This document shows, piece by piece, positions 25,490 to 34,230 of a stretch of 64,000 bases of DNA. The DNA comes from Antarcticimicrobium luteum (GTDB taxonomy: Bacteria; Pseudomonadota; Alphaproteobacteria; Rhodobacterales; Rhodobacteraceae). The notes under the pieces are model-generated. The model made no database searches. It saw only the letters and a list, made by a program, of their open reading frames with translations, and was not told where the DNA came from. The translations under genes and the position numbers were made by a program. The stretch covers positions 186,001 through 250,000 of the forward strand of contig NZ_SMUV01000072.1 in assembly GCF_004358185.1 (NCBI RefSeq), written 5' to 3'. The number at the start of each line of letters is the position of its first letter. Position 1 is the stretch's first letter.

Positions 25490-26400
25490 GCGGGCGCGCC
25501 GGCCGGTCCGATGAACCGCGCCGCCGCCTCCACCACACCATCGTCGCGCAAGATACGCGCATGGCCCAGCCCCCGGGTCTCGATCATCTCGGCCCCCGGC
25601 CAGGCCCGCGCGATCCGCGCGCCGTCCTCGAAGTGGATCATCTCGTCCTCGCGGTCATGCACGATCAGCGCCGGAATGCTCTGTTCCGCGGCCAGCGCCG
25701 CGCCGCGCAGCGCCTCGAAGCCCACGCCATAGCGCACCTCGATCCGCGCCCGGGTCTTTTTCGCCACCCGGTCCGTCATTCCTAGGAACCCGGCCGCGCG
25801 GCCCAGGAACCCGCCCAGATCCTCGTTCGGTGCGATATAGACCACCTTGCCGCAGTCCATGCCGCGGGCCAGCGCCACGCTACAGGCCGCCGCCCCGGCG
25901 GAATGCGCGATCACCGCGGCCAGCGGCCCCAGATGTGCCGCCACCCTGACCAGCGCCTCGGCCGCCTCGGGAACCGAGCTTTGCCGCCCGTCCGCCGCGC
26001 CATGCGCCGGCGCATCGAAGGTCACCACGCGATAGCCCTGCGCCCGCAGCGGCGCGATGAATGCGCCCATCTGGCTGCCCCGCCCGGCAAACCCGTGCAC
26101 CAGCAGAACCACCGGCCCCTCCCCCCAGGCGTAAAGCGGTATCAGCCGCCCCGCATCGAAGGGAATGCGCCAGACCTCCGCCCCCGCCATCCAGACCTTT
26201 TCCCGCTCCGGCATCCGGTAGCGGCGCGGCGTCAGGAACACCCGCTCAAGCAAGATCGCGGCCAGGGCGGGGGCGGCCAGGGACAGACCCCGCGCCGCGC
26301 CCCGGACCAGACCGAACAAGGGAGGTGAGGGTTTGCCCGCTCGTTTTCCCCGGCCGCGACGGCGGATCGGCCGGCTCTCCTGCGTTGCAGTTTCCGTCAT
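25486..26400 (-). CDS. Alpha/beta hydrolase
   Basis: A 304-residue protein with a basic N-terminus (RPIRRRGRGKRAGK) followed by a weakly hydrophobic stretch that could be a membrane anchor. The core has VVLLVHGFAGRGSQM, the nucleophile elbow AHSAGA, an acid in VHDREDEMI and the triad His in GLGHARIL. The elbow begins with Ala rather than Gly. It is divergent from an HxlR regulator, with two long direct repeats in between, so it is likely the regulated target. Confidence 0.87.
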   Translation of the reverse strand: MTETATQESRPIRRRGRGKRAGKPSPPLFGLVRGAARGLSLAAPALAAILLERVFLTPRRYRMPEREKVWMAGAEVWRIPFDAGRLIPLYAWGEGPVVLLVHGFAGRGSQMGAFIAPLRAQGYRVVTFDAPAHGAADGRQSSVPEAAEALVRVAAHLGPLAAVIAHSAGAAACSVALARGMDCGKVVYIAPNEDLGGFLGRAAGFLGMTDRVAKKTRARIEVRYGVGFEALRGAALAAEQSIPALIVHDREDEMIHFEDGARIARAWPGAEMIETRGLGHARILRDDGVVEAAARFIGPAGAPA

Positions 26401-26476
26401 GACAAAAGCCCTTCCTTCTCTGCCCCGGTCGCGGCAAGGGGATGCGCGCCGGCTCCATACAGGTCATCGACCAATC

Positions 26477-26526
26477 ACTAAGTTCCTTTTCGGAACCGAC
26501 TCGGTAACTAAGTTCCTTTTCAGAAC
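26477..26526. promoter_or_regulatory. Pair of 20-base direct repeats, probable HxlR operator
   Basis: The sequence ACTAAGTTCCTTTTCGGAAC (26477-26496) recurs as ACTAAGTTCCTTTTCAGAAC (26507-26526) exactly 30 bases later, about three helical turns. Each copy carries the inverted halves GTTCC and GGAAC (GAAC in the second). The repeats end 26 bases before the HxlR start. Binding of the adjacent HxlR dimer is the natural reading. Confidence 0.6.
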
Positions 26527-26552
26527 TCGTCAAGACGTGCTAAAGACACCCC

Positions 26553-27029
26553 ATGCGCTGGACCGACCTTGAGAACGAAGCCTGCCCCGTCGCCCGTGGC
26601 CTCTCGGTCATCGGCGAACGCTGGACCCTGCTGATCCTGCGGGACTGTTTTCTGGGGGTGCGCCGGTTCGACGATTTCCAGGCGAGCCTCGGCATCACCC
26701 GCCATCTGCTCGCCGACCGGCTGAAGACGCTGGAGGCCAAGGGCCTGCTGCGCCGTGAACAGTATCAGGAGCGCCCGCCGCGGTTCGAATACCGCCTTAC
26801 CGAAACCGGCAAGGATCTGTTCCCGGTGTTGGTCTCGCTGATCACCTGGGCCAACTGCGCCCTGCCCTCGCCCGAGGGTTCGCCTTATCGCCTGGTCTCG
26901 CGCCAGACCGGCCAGAGGGTCACCCCGGTGCTCTGCGACGACGAAACCGGTGCGCGGCTGAATCCACGCAACCTGCGCCTTCTCATGCCCGGAGAGGACG
27001 CGCCCGGAGACGAACCGCCGCGCCGTTAA
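26553..27029 (+). CDS. HxlR family transcriptional regulator
   Basis: A 158-residue winged-helix protein. CPVARGLSVIGERWTLLILRD and SLGITRHLLADRLKTLEAKGLL with FEYRLTETGKDLFPV are the standard HxlR/YodB signature. The N-terminal Cys (residue 11) is the position used for redox or electrophile sensing in some members. A C-terminal extension of about 45 residues after LITWA includes PVLCDDETGA. It is divergent from an alpha/beta hydrolase and probably senses its substrate or an electrophile. Confidence 0.92.
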   Translation: MRWTDLENEACPVARGLSVIGERWTLLILRDCFLGVRRFDDFQASLGITRHLLADRLKTLEAKGLLRREQYQERPPRFEYRLTETGKDLFPVLVSLITWANCALPSPEGSPYRLVSRQTGQRVTPVLCDDETGARLNPRNLRLLMPGEDAPGDEPPRR

Positions 27030-27077
27030 CCTCTGCTACCGCAACGCGCGGCGCGGGTGGCATGATCCTGCGTCATT

Positions 27078-27104
27078 TGTACGGAATGCGGGGAAAACCC
27101 CCCA
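27078..27104 (+). repeat. Intergenic motif copy A (TGTAC-N12-AAAC-CCCC)
   Basis: This is one of four ungapped copies of a 27-base pattern: TGTAC, 12 bases beginning with purines, then AAACTCCCCG. This copy is the weakest, ending AAACCCCCCA. It lies in the region between the HxlR gene and the YqeY gene, 48 bases after the HxlR stop. Function is unknown. Confidence 0.5.
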
Positions 27105-27141
27105 ATGCGCCGCCGCGATCTGCGGCGCGCCCGATGGGGAC

Positions 27142-27168
27142 TGTACGAAACGGCCGCGAAACTCCCCG
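27142..27168 (+). repeat. Intergenic motif copy B (TGTAC-N12-AAACTCCCCG)
   Basis: This is the second copy in the same intergenic region, 64 bases downstream of copy A and in the same orientation. It has the full TGTAC and AAACTCCCCG boxes and continues with GTTCGG, like copy C. It is preceded by GGAC, as is copy D. Confidence 0.6.
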
Positions 27169-27253
27169 TTCGGCCCCCGGGCCCGGCCCGGCGCGGGGCA
27201 CGGATTCACCGGCGGAGCGGCCCGTTAACCCGGGTAAACGGCCCGCCCGGGCC

Positions 27254-27727
27254 TCAGCAGCCGCCGCCGGCGCAGAGCTGGTCCTTGACCTTCGGGCCGA
27301 CCTTGCCGAAGTCCATTCGTCCGGTATAGCGCGATTTCAGCGCCGCCATCACCTTGCCCATGTCGCGGATCGACTCGGCCCCGGTCTCCATCACCGTCTC
27401 GCGGACCGCCTTTTCGACCTCGTCCTCGCTCAGCTGACGCGGCAGGAACTCTTCGATCACCGCGATTTCCTCGCGTTCGCGCGCGGCCAGATCCAGCCGA
27501 CCGCCCTCTTCGTAGGCGCGCGCGCTCTCTTTGCGCTGCTTGGTCATTTTCCCAAGGATTTCCAGCACTTCGCTGTCGCTGACCGAGGCATCCTCGCCAT
27601 CGCCGCGGGCGGCGATCTCCCTGTCCTTGATCGCTGCGTTGATCAGACGGAGCGTCGACAGCCGCGCGGCTGCCTTTTCCCTCATCGCCTGTTTCAGGGC
27701 CGTGTTGACCCGCGTGCGCATATCCAT
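27254..27727 (-). CDS. GatB/YqeY domain protein
   Basis: A 157-residue helical protein matching YqeY, a stand-alone version of the C-terminal tail domain of GatB. LSTLRLINAAIKDREIAARGDG, KMTKQRKESARAYEEGGR and DMGKVMAALKSRYTGRMDFGKVG are the family hallmarks. The last residues CAGGGC carry two Cys. It is divergent from carA. Members are thought to bind tRNA or modulate amidotransferase-type reactions, but the role is not established. Confidence 0.93.
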   Translation of the reverse strand: MDMRTRVNTALKQAMREKAAARLSTLRLINAAIKDREIAARGDGEDASVSDSEVLEILGKMTKQRKESARAYEEGGRLDLAAREREEIAVIEEFLPRQLSEDEVEKAVRETVMETGAESIRDMGKVMAALKSRYTGRMDFGKVGPKVKDQLCAGGGC

Positions 27728-27848
27728 CTGTTCCGTCCATCCCCATGGAATCGAACTCCTGACACTATAGGACGAAAAAGCCTGGGACAACCCGGCGCAT
27801 TTCACCTAAGTCATTGATTAATATAAACCTCCCAAAATTCAGCCGGAC

Positions 27849-27877
27849 TTGACCCCGAACCCGGCGCCCCTTACCTA
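27849..27877 (+). promoter_or_regulatory. Candidate sigma-70 promoter of carA
   Basis: TTGACC at 27849-27854 is followed after 17 bases by TACCTA at 27872-27877. The -35 element is good and the -10 is poor. It places the start of transcription about 25 bases before the carA ATG, leaving room only for the AAGGAG site. Confidence 0.35.
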
Positions 27878-27909
27878 TCCACCAATTTGACCGTAAGGAG
27901 AGTCGCGCC

Positions 27910-29076
<1,167 letters not shown>

Positions 29077-29143
29077 CCCCGGGCATGCCCGACCTGCCCC
29101 ACTTGCCCCGGCGCGCGGCTGCGCCGGGCGGTCGGACCTGGCC

Positions 29144-29158
29144 TTAATCACTCGTTAA
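29144..29158. promoter_or_regulatory. Perfect CtrA-type box upstream of the glycosyltransferase gene
   Basis: TTAATCACTCGTTAA is an exact TTAA-N7-TTAA, the full CtrA recognition site. It lies 55 bases before the ATG at 29213, a suitable place for activation or repression of that gene. CtrA in Rhodobacterales controls motility, gene transfer agents and c-di-GMP signalling genes. Confidence 0.6.
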
Positions 29159-29212
29159 CGCTGACCACCCCAGACTGCGCCCCTGTGTACAAGTGTGTTT
29201 CTGGGTGTGGGC

Positions 29213-31156
29213 ATGCAGCAATTGCGCCACAGGGCGGCGGCGTCGCCCTTTCACGCGGCCACGGCTGTGGTTCCGCTTGGCCGTATCCTGGTGGAGAGCG
29301 GAGCGATCACACCGGGCCAGCTGGTCGTCGGGCTGCAGATGCAGCTTCGGCTCAATGCCCGGATCGGCGAGATTCTGGTGGCCGAGGGCTGGACGACGCA
29401 GCGCGCCGTCTATGCCGCCCTTGCCCTGCAATTCGGGCTGCAGGCGGTCGATCCCCTGCGCGAGACGCCCGACCCGGACCTGACCACGCGCCTGCCGGCG
29501 CGGTTCTGGGCCGCGCATGAATTGATCCCGCTGCGCCGGACCGGCGGTCTGGTCGAGATCGCGACAGCCGAGCCGCACCGCTTCGGCCACCTGCGCACGG
29601 TCCTCGCCGAGGTGTTCGGCCCGGTCCGGCCGGTGCTGGCCACCCCGATCCAGGTCCAGTCGGCCATCGCGCGCGCCTGCCCAATCGAACTGGCCGAGGG
29701 CGCCTGCACCCGGGTGCCCGCGCGGCTGAGCTGCCGGGGCTGGACCCCGGGCAGCCGGCGCAACATCGCGCTGGCAATGCTCTGCGGCGCCGGCGTCATC
29801 ACCTGGGCGCCGATGGCCAGCCTGTCTTTGGCCAGCGCCATGGCGATGCTGACCCTGCTGCTGTTCATGGCGCTGCGGCTGACCGGCGGCGTGGCCCATC
29901 TGCTCAGCCACCGGCATCTCACCGCCCCCGATCCGGTATCGCCGGCGGCCCTCTCCCGGCCCCACCGCCTGCCCCGCGTCTCGGTCCTGGTGCCGCTCTA
30001 CCGGGAACGCGAGATCGCCGGCGCGCTGATCCGCCGTCTGTCGCGGCTGCGGTATCCCAAGGCGCTGCTTGAGGTCTTTCTGGTGCTGGAGGAGCATGAC
30101 GCCACCACCCGCCGCACGCTGGCTCGGATCGAGTTGCCGCCCTGGATGCGCGTCCTCGAGGTGCCGGCCCATCGCGGCCTCACCACCAAGCCGCGGGCGC
30201 TGAACTATGCGCTGGATTTCTGCCGCGGCGAGCTGATCGGCGTCTGGGATGCCGAGGACGCCCCCGCCCCCGACCAGATCGACCGCATCGTCGCCAGCTT
30301 TTCCACCGCCGCGCCCGAGGTTGCCTGCATCCAAGGCATCCTCGATTTCTACAACCCCTGCACCAACTGGCGTGCCCGCTGTTTCGCCATCGAATATGCA
30401 AGCTGGTTCCGGGTTATCTTGCCCGGCATCGCCCGGCTGGGGCTGGTGGTGCCGCTGGGCGGGACCACGCATTTTTTCCGCCGTGCCGCGCTCGAGGCGT
30501 TGGGCGGATGGGATGCGCATAATGTGACCGAGGATGCCGATCTGGGTGTGCGGCTTTATCGCGCCGGCTACCGCACCGAGATGCTCGACACCGTCACCTA
30601 TGAGGAGGCCGCCTGCCGCCCCTGGCCCTGGGTCCGCCAGCGCTCCCGCTGGCTCAAGGGGTTCATGGTGACCTATCTGGTTCACATGCGCCATCCGGCG
30701 CAGCTCTGGTCGGACCTGGGTCCGCGGCGTTTTCTCGGGATGCAGGCGTTTTTCCTTGGCACGCTGGGACAGTTTCTGCTGGCGCCGCTGATCTGGTCGT
30801 TCTGGATGCTGGCGTTGGGCCTGCCACACCCGATCGGGCCGCTGGTGCCGCATTCGGTGCTGGAGGCCGGGATCACCCTGTCGATCTCGGCCGAGGTTCT
30901 GGCGATGCTGATCGGGCTGGTGGCCGTCTCCAGCCCGGAGCGGCGGTTTCTGCAAGGCTGGGTGCCGACGCTGACGCTGTATTACATTCTGGGCATCGTC
31001 GCCGTCTACAAGGCGATGTACGAGCTGTTTCTCAAACCCTTCTACTGGGACAAGACCCGGCACGGTCAGGTCCGGCCAGACCGCCCCCGGGTCCGCACCG
31101 ACCGGCTCAGCGCGCGGTCTCGCGCTCGTTCGCGTCCTGCTTCAGACGGGTCATGA
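29213..31156 (+). CDS. Family 2 glycosyltransferase with N-terminal MshEN-like domain
   Basis: A 647-residue membrane glycosyltransferase. Residues 21-73 contain two 24-residue blocks separated by 5 residues (PLGRILVESG..., then RIGEILVAEG...), each ending in Leu-x-x-Gln-type sequence; this is the MshEN pattern that binds cyclic di-GMP in known receptors. Two membrane segments follow (about 185-225). The GT2 domain has DAEDAP (346-351), TEDAD (439-443) and QRSRW (476-480), the processive-type synthase motifs. More membrane segments form the C-terminus. The ATG at 29213 is preferred; a GTG at 29195 is in frame. A c-di-GMP-controlled exopolysaccharide synthase is the inferred role. Confidence 0.88.
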   Translation: MQQLRHRAAASPFHAATAVVPLGRILVESGAITPGQLVVGLQMQLRLNARIGEILVAEGWTTQRAVYAALALQFGLQAVDPLRETPDPDLTTRLPARFWAAHELIPLRRTGGLVEIATAEPHRFGHLRTVLAEVFGPVRPVLATPIQVQSAIARACPIELAEGACTRVPARLSCRGWTPGSRRNIALAMLCGAGVITWAPMASLSLASAMAMLTLLLFMALRLTGGVAHLLSHRHLTAPDPVSPAALSRPHRLPRVSVLVPLYREREIAGALIRRLSRLRYPKALLEVFLVLEEHDATTRRTLARIELPPWMRVLEVPAHRGLTTKPRALNYALDFCRGELIGVWDAEDAPAPDQIDRIVASFSTAAPEVACIQGILDFYNPCTNWRARCFAIEYASWFRVILPGIARLGLVVPLGGTTHFFRRAALEALGGWDAHNVTEDADLGVRLYRAGYRTEMLDTVTYEEAACRPWPWVRQRSRWLKGFMVTYLVHMRHPAQLWSDLGPRRFLGMQAFFLGTLGQFLLAPLIWSFWMLALGLPHPIGPLVPHSVLEAGITLSISAEVLAMLIGLVAVSSPERRFLQGWVPTLTLYYILGIVAVYKAMYELFLKPFYWDKTRHGQVRPDRPRVRTDRLSARSRARSRPASDGS

Positions 31157-31760
31157 AGGCGATCGAGATGTGCTCTTTCAGCGCCTTTTCCGCCCCCTCC
31201 TCATCGCGCGCCTCGATCGCGGCGACGATACCGGCATGTTCGTTCTGGGCGATCTCGCCGCGCCCCTCGGCCGCCAGCGAGGTGGTCGCCATCAATGCCA
31301 TGGTCCGGTGCACCAGATCGAGCTGCTGCACCAGATAGCGGTTGTGCGAGGCCAGGTGGATCTGCTTGTGGAACCGCCGGTTGGCCCGCGACAGCGCCAC
31401 CGGGTCGCCGACCAGCGCATCGTCATCGCGGACCATCTCGCGCAGAACGCCGACCTCTTCCTCGGTGGCGTGGCGCGCCGCCAGGCGCGCGGCCAGCCCC
31501 TCCAGCTCGCGCCGCACGACATAGAGCTCGGCCATCTGGTTGTGATCCAGCGAGGCCACGATCAGCGACCGCCCGTCGCGTTCCAGCAGCGATTGCGTCT
31601 CCAGCCGCTGCAACGCCTCGCGGATCGGCGTGCGCGACATGCCGAAGCGCTCGGCCAGTTCGCTCTCCACCAGTCGGTCGCCGGGTCGGTAGACGCCAAT
31701 GTCGATCGCCTCGAGGATCAGGGAATAGGCGTCCTTGGGCGGTTGCTTGCTCTGGTTCAT
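31107..31760 (-). CDS. GntR family regulator with FCD domain
   Basis: A 217-residue regulator. The N-terminal winged helix has AIDIGVYRPGDRLVESELAERFGMSRTPIREALQRLE, and the C-terminal FCD helical domain has ELYVVRRELEGLAARLAA, RANRRFHKQIHLASHN and EHAGIVAAIEARDEEGAEKALKEH, with the metal/ligand His positions of that domain. Its last 50 bases overlap tail-to-tail with the glycosyltransferase gene. FCD regulators usually answer to organic acids or sugar acids; the target is not evident. Confidence 0.93.
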   Translation of the reverse strand: MNQSKQPPKDAYSLILEAIDIGVYRPGDRLVESELAERFGMSRTPIREALQRLETQSLLERDGRSLIVASLDHNQMAELYVVRRELEGLAARLAARHATEEEVGVLREMVRDDDALVGDPVALSRANRRFHKQIHLASHNRYLVQQLDLVHRTMALMATTSLAAEGRGEIAQNEHAGIVAAIEARDEEGAEKALKEHISIAFMTRLKQDANERETAR

Positions 31761-31862
31761 GCGGCGGTTACTCTCCTCTTGGTGGAAGATGCATACAGTC
31801 CCTGGCACCGGCCGATCAAGGACGCCATTGTCACATGGGTAATGCAGGATTACATCGGAGCC

Positions 31863-32507
31863 ATGGTCAAACACGCCTTTCACCACGTCTCGCACTGGGT
31901 CTTCGACCTGGACAACACGCTCTATCCGCCGCAGGCGCGGCTGTTCGACCAGATCGAGCAGCGCATGACCCGCTATGTGATGGAGACGCTGAACCTCACC
32001 CGGCCCGAGGCCGACCGGCTGCGCAAGACCTACTGGGCAGAGTACGGCACCACCCTGGCCGGGCTGATGCGGGTGCACGGGATAGACCCAGCCCGCTATC
32101 TGGTCGAGGTGCATGACATCTCGCTCGATCATCTCGAACGGGACAGCGATCTGGCCGCCCATATCGCCGATCTGCCGGGCCGGCGCATCGTCTATACAAA
32201 CGGCTCAGCCCCCTATGCCGAACGGGTGCTGGAGGCGCGCGGTCTGGCGGGGCTGTTCGACGCGGTCTATGGCGTCGAACACGCGGACTTTCGCCCCAAG
32301 CCCGAGCGGGAAGCCTTCGAGGCGGTGTTCGCCCGCGACGGGGTCGAGCCCGCTCGCGCCGCGATGTTCGAGGACGACCCGCGCAACCTGGCCGCGCCGC
32401 ACCAGATGGGAATGCGCACCGTGCATGTGGCCCCCGACCGGCATGACGCCGAGCATATCCATCATCACACCGACAATTTGACAGAGTTCCTGTCCCAATT
32501 GACCTGA
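31863..32507 (+). CDS. HAD family hydrolase, pyrimidine 5'-nucleotidase type
   Basis: A 214-residue HAD enzyme. Motif I is WVFDLDNTLYPP (nucleophile Asp and acid Asp), motif II is IVYTNGS, the Lys is in FRPKPER, and motif IV is FEDDPRNL. The overall form matches the SDT1/YjjG-like pyrimidine 5'-nucleotidase group often found in alphaproteobacteria. It is divergent from the GntR gene. The ATG at 31863 gives the family-normal N-terminus. The tail is His-rich (EHIHHH). Confidence 0.9.
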   Translation: MVKHAFHHVSHWVFDLDNTLYPPQARLFDQIEQRMTRYVMETLNLTRPEADRLRKTYWAEYGTTLAGLMRVHGIDPARYLVEVHDISLDHLERDSDLAAHIADLPGRRIVYTNGSAPYAERVLEARGLAGLFDAVYGVEHADFRPKPEREAFEAVFARDGVEPARAAMFEDDPRNLAAPHQMGMRTVHVAPDRHDAEHIHHHTDNLTEFLSQLT

Positions 32508-32616
32508 GCATCGGCCCAAAGGCGCCGCATTGCAGCATTGCGACAATTCGCGCGTTCAAATTGCGGCAGCATTCCATACCTAGACGGTTCCGATACCCCA
32601 ACTCGAAAGGTTGAAC

Positions 32617-32829
32617 ATGTCCGCCTCCGCGCCCGATCACGCGTCCGATCACCATGGCTCAAACCATCCCGACACCCGAACCACCGTCTGGGTGCTGGTT
32701 GCCGTCGTCCTCTTTCTCGCGCTCTGGGCCACCTCGGTCGCGCTGTTCGGCATTCCCGGCCTGTACATCCCGGCGCTGGCGCTGGTGCCGGTGATCTACC
32801 TTCTGCTGATCACCATCGCCTGGGGCTGA
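32617..32829 (+). CDS. Small membrane protein of unknown function
   Basis: A 70-residue protein with a polar N-terminus rich in His, Asp and Ser (about residues 1-22) followed by two hydrophobic segments separated by GIPG. GAAAGG precedes the ATG at 32617 by six bases. It sits between the nucleotidase and the hydroxylase in the same direction. I do not recognise the family; the shape resembles small respiratory or transporter accessory proteins. Confidence 0.7.
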   Translation: MSASAPDHASDHHGSNHPDTRTTVWVLVAVVLFLALWATSVALFGIPGLYIPALALVPVIYLLLITIAWG

Positions 32830-32908
32830 CCTGTCCCCCGGGTCAGGATGTCGTCTGGCCTCTGCCCCGCCGACGCACTAGGAATGTGGCAAAGCCCGGA
32901 GGCACGCC

Positions 32909-34105
32909 ATGAGCCAAACCTGCGACATCCTGATTTCCGGCGGCGGCATCGCCGGCCTGACCGCGGCCGCCGCCTTTGGCCATGCGGGATTCGATGTGAT
33001 CTGCGTCGATCCGGCCCCGCCGGTGACCGAACGCGATGCCGAAGGCTCGGACCTGCGCACCACCGCGATTCTGCAACCCGGTCAGGCGCTGATGGCGCGT
33101 TGCGGGCTGTGGGACCGGCTGGCCGGTGAGGCCGCCGCATTGCAGATCATGCGCATCGTCGACGCCGGCGGCGAAATGCCGGAACCGCGCGTGGTGCGCG
33201 AATTCAACGCCGCCGACATCTCCGAACAGCCGTTCGGCTGGAACCTGCCCAACTGGCTGCTGCGGCGCGAGCTGGTGGCGCATCTGGCCGGGCTGCCCAA
33301 CGTGGATTTCCGCCCCGGAACCGGCACCACCACGCTGTTCACCCGCACCGCCGAGGCCCGCGTCGGCCTCTCCGACGGGGCCCGTGTCACCGCCCGGCTG
33401 GTGCTGGCCTGCGACGGGCGTACCTCGCCAATGCGCGAGGCCGCCGGCATCCCGGTGCACGCCATGCGGTACGGGCAAAAGGCGCTGGCCTTCGCCACCA
33501 CCCATCCGATCCCGCATGAAAACGTCTCGACCGAGATCCACCGCTCCGGCGGGCCGTTCACGCTGGTGCCGCTGCCCGACTATCAGGGCAGCCCCTCCTC
33601 CGCCGTGGTGTGGATGGAGCGCGGACCGCGCGCGATGGAGCTGATGCAGATGGAGGCCGAGGCCTTCAATGCGGCGATGACCGAACGCTCCTGCAGCCTG
33701 TTCGGGCCCCTGCAACTCGCCTCGCGCCGCACGGTCTGGCCGATCATCAGCCAGCGGGCCGAGCGGATGGCCGGCGAGCGCGTGGCGCTGATGGCCGAGG
33801 CGGCGCATGTGGTGCCGCCGATCGGCGCGCAGGGGCTGAACATGTCGCTGGGCGATCTGCGCGCCCTGCTGGAGCTGGCCGAGGCCCGGCCCGAGGGGCT
33901 GGGCGATGCCCAGATGCTGGAGGCCTATCACAAGGCGCGCCATTCCGAGGTGATGGTGCGGGTGACCGGCATCGACCTGCTGAACCGCGCCTCCATGGCG
34001 GGCGCGCAGCCGCTGCGCGATGTTCGCGCCGCAGGGCTCAGCGCGCTCTATTCGCTGGCCCCGGTGCGCAAGACGCTGATGCAGATGGGTCTGGGCGTGC
34101 GCTGA
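32909..34105 (+). CDS. FAD-dependent UbiH/UbiF-type hydroxylase
   Basis: A 398-residue flavoprotein monooxygenase. It has the N-terminal dinucleotide motif ISGGGIAGLTAAAAFGHAG, the middle DGRTSPMRE motif and the C-terminal FAD motif VALMAEAAHVVPPIGAQGLNMSLGD. In the last motif Ala replaces the usual Gly before the DA-type pair (AEAAH instead of GDAAH), a notable change of the Asp that contacts FAD ribityl in this family. It probably hydroxylates a ubiquinone precursor. Confidence 0.9.
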   Translation: MSQTCDILISGGGIAGLTAAAAFGHAGFDVICVDPAPPVTERDAEGSDLRTTAILQPGQALMARCGLWDRLAGEAAALQIMRIVDAGGEMPEPRVVREFNAADISEQPFGWNLPNWLLRRELVAHLAGLPNVDFRPGTGTTTLFTRTAEARVGLSDGARVTARLVLACDGRTSPMREAAGIPVHAMRYGQKALAFATTHPIPHENVSTEIHRSGGPFTLVPLPDYQGSPSSAVVWMERGPRAMELMQMEAEAFNAAMTERSCSLFGPLQLASRRTVWPIISQRAERMAGERVALMAEAAHVVPPIGAQGLNMSLGDLRALLELAEARPEGLGDAQMLEAYHKARHSEVMVRVTGIDLLNRASMAGAQPLRDVRAAGLSALYSLAPVRKTLMQMGLGVR

Positions 34106-34187
34106 AAGGCGTATTCAAAAGAACTTAGGGCGGCGCCCGGCCGCGGGCGGAAGCGAAGCGCCCGCCCATGGGGGCGGACGGGCGCTG

Positions 34188-34212
34188 CCCGGCGAAAACG
34201 CCCGGCGGAACG
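34188..34212 (+). repeat. 25-base dispersed intergenic repeat, copy 1
   Basis: CCCGGCGAAAACGCCCGGCG plus GAACG matches copy 2 at 54253-54277 at 23 of 25 positions. It includes a small hairpin, GGCG-AAAA-CGCC. This copy lies between the convergent hydroxylase and aminotransferase genes. Confidence 0.5.
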
Positions 34213-34230
34213 TTGGTTCAGCGTCGCGCT

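Noticed and set aside
26477-26526. LexA (SOS) boxes of the alphaproteobacterial GTTC-N7-GTTC type
   Set aside because: GTTC and GAAC words occur, but not with the required orientation and 7-base spacing; direct repeats explain the sequence better.
29144-31063. Long open frame antisense to the glycosyltransferase gene
   Set aside because: The plus-strand protein has complete GT2 motifs; the antisense product has none and is rich in Gln, Arg and His.
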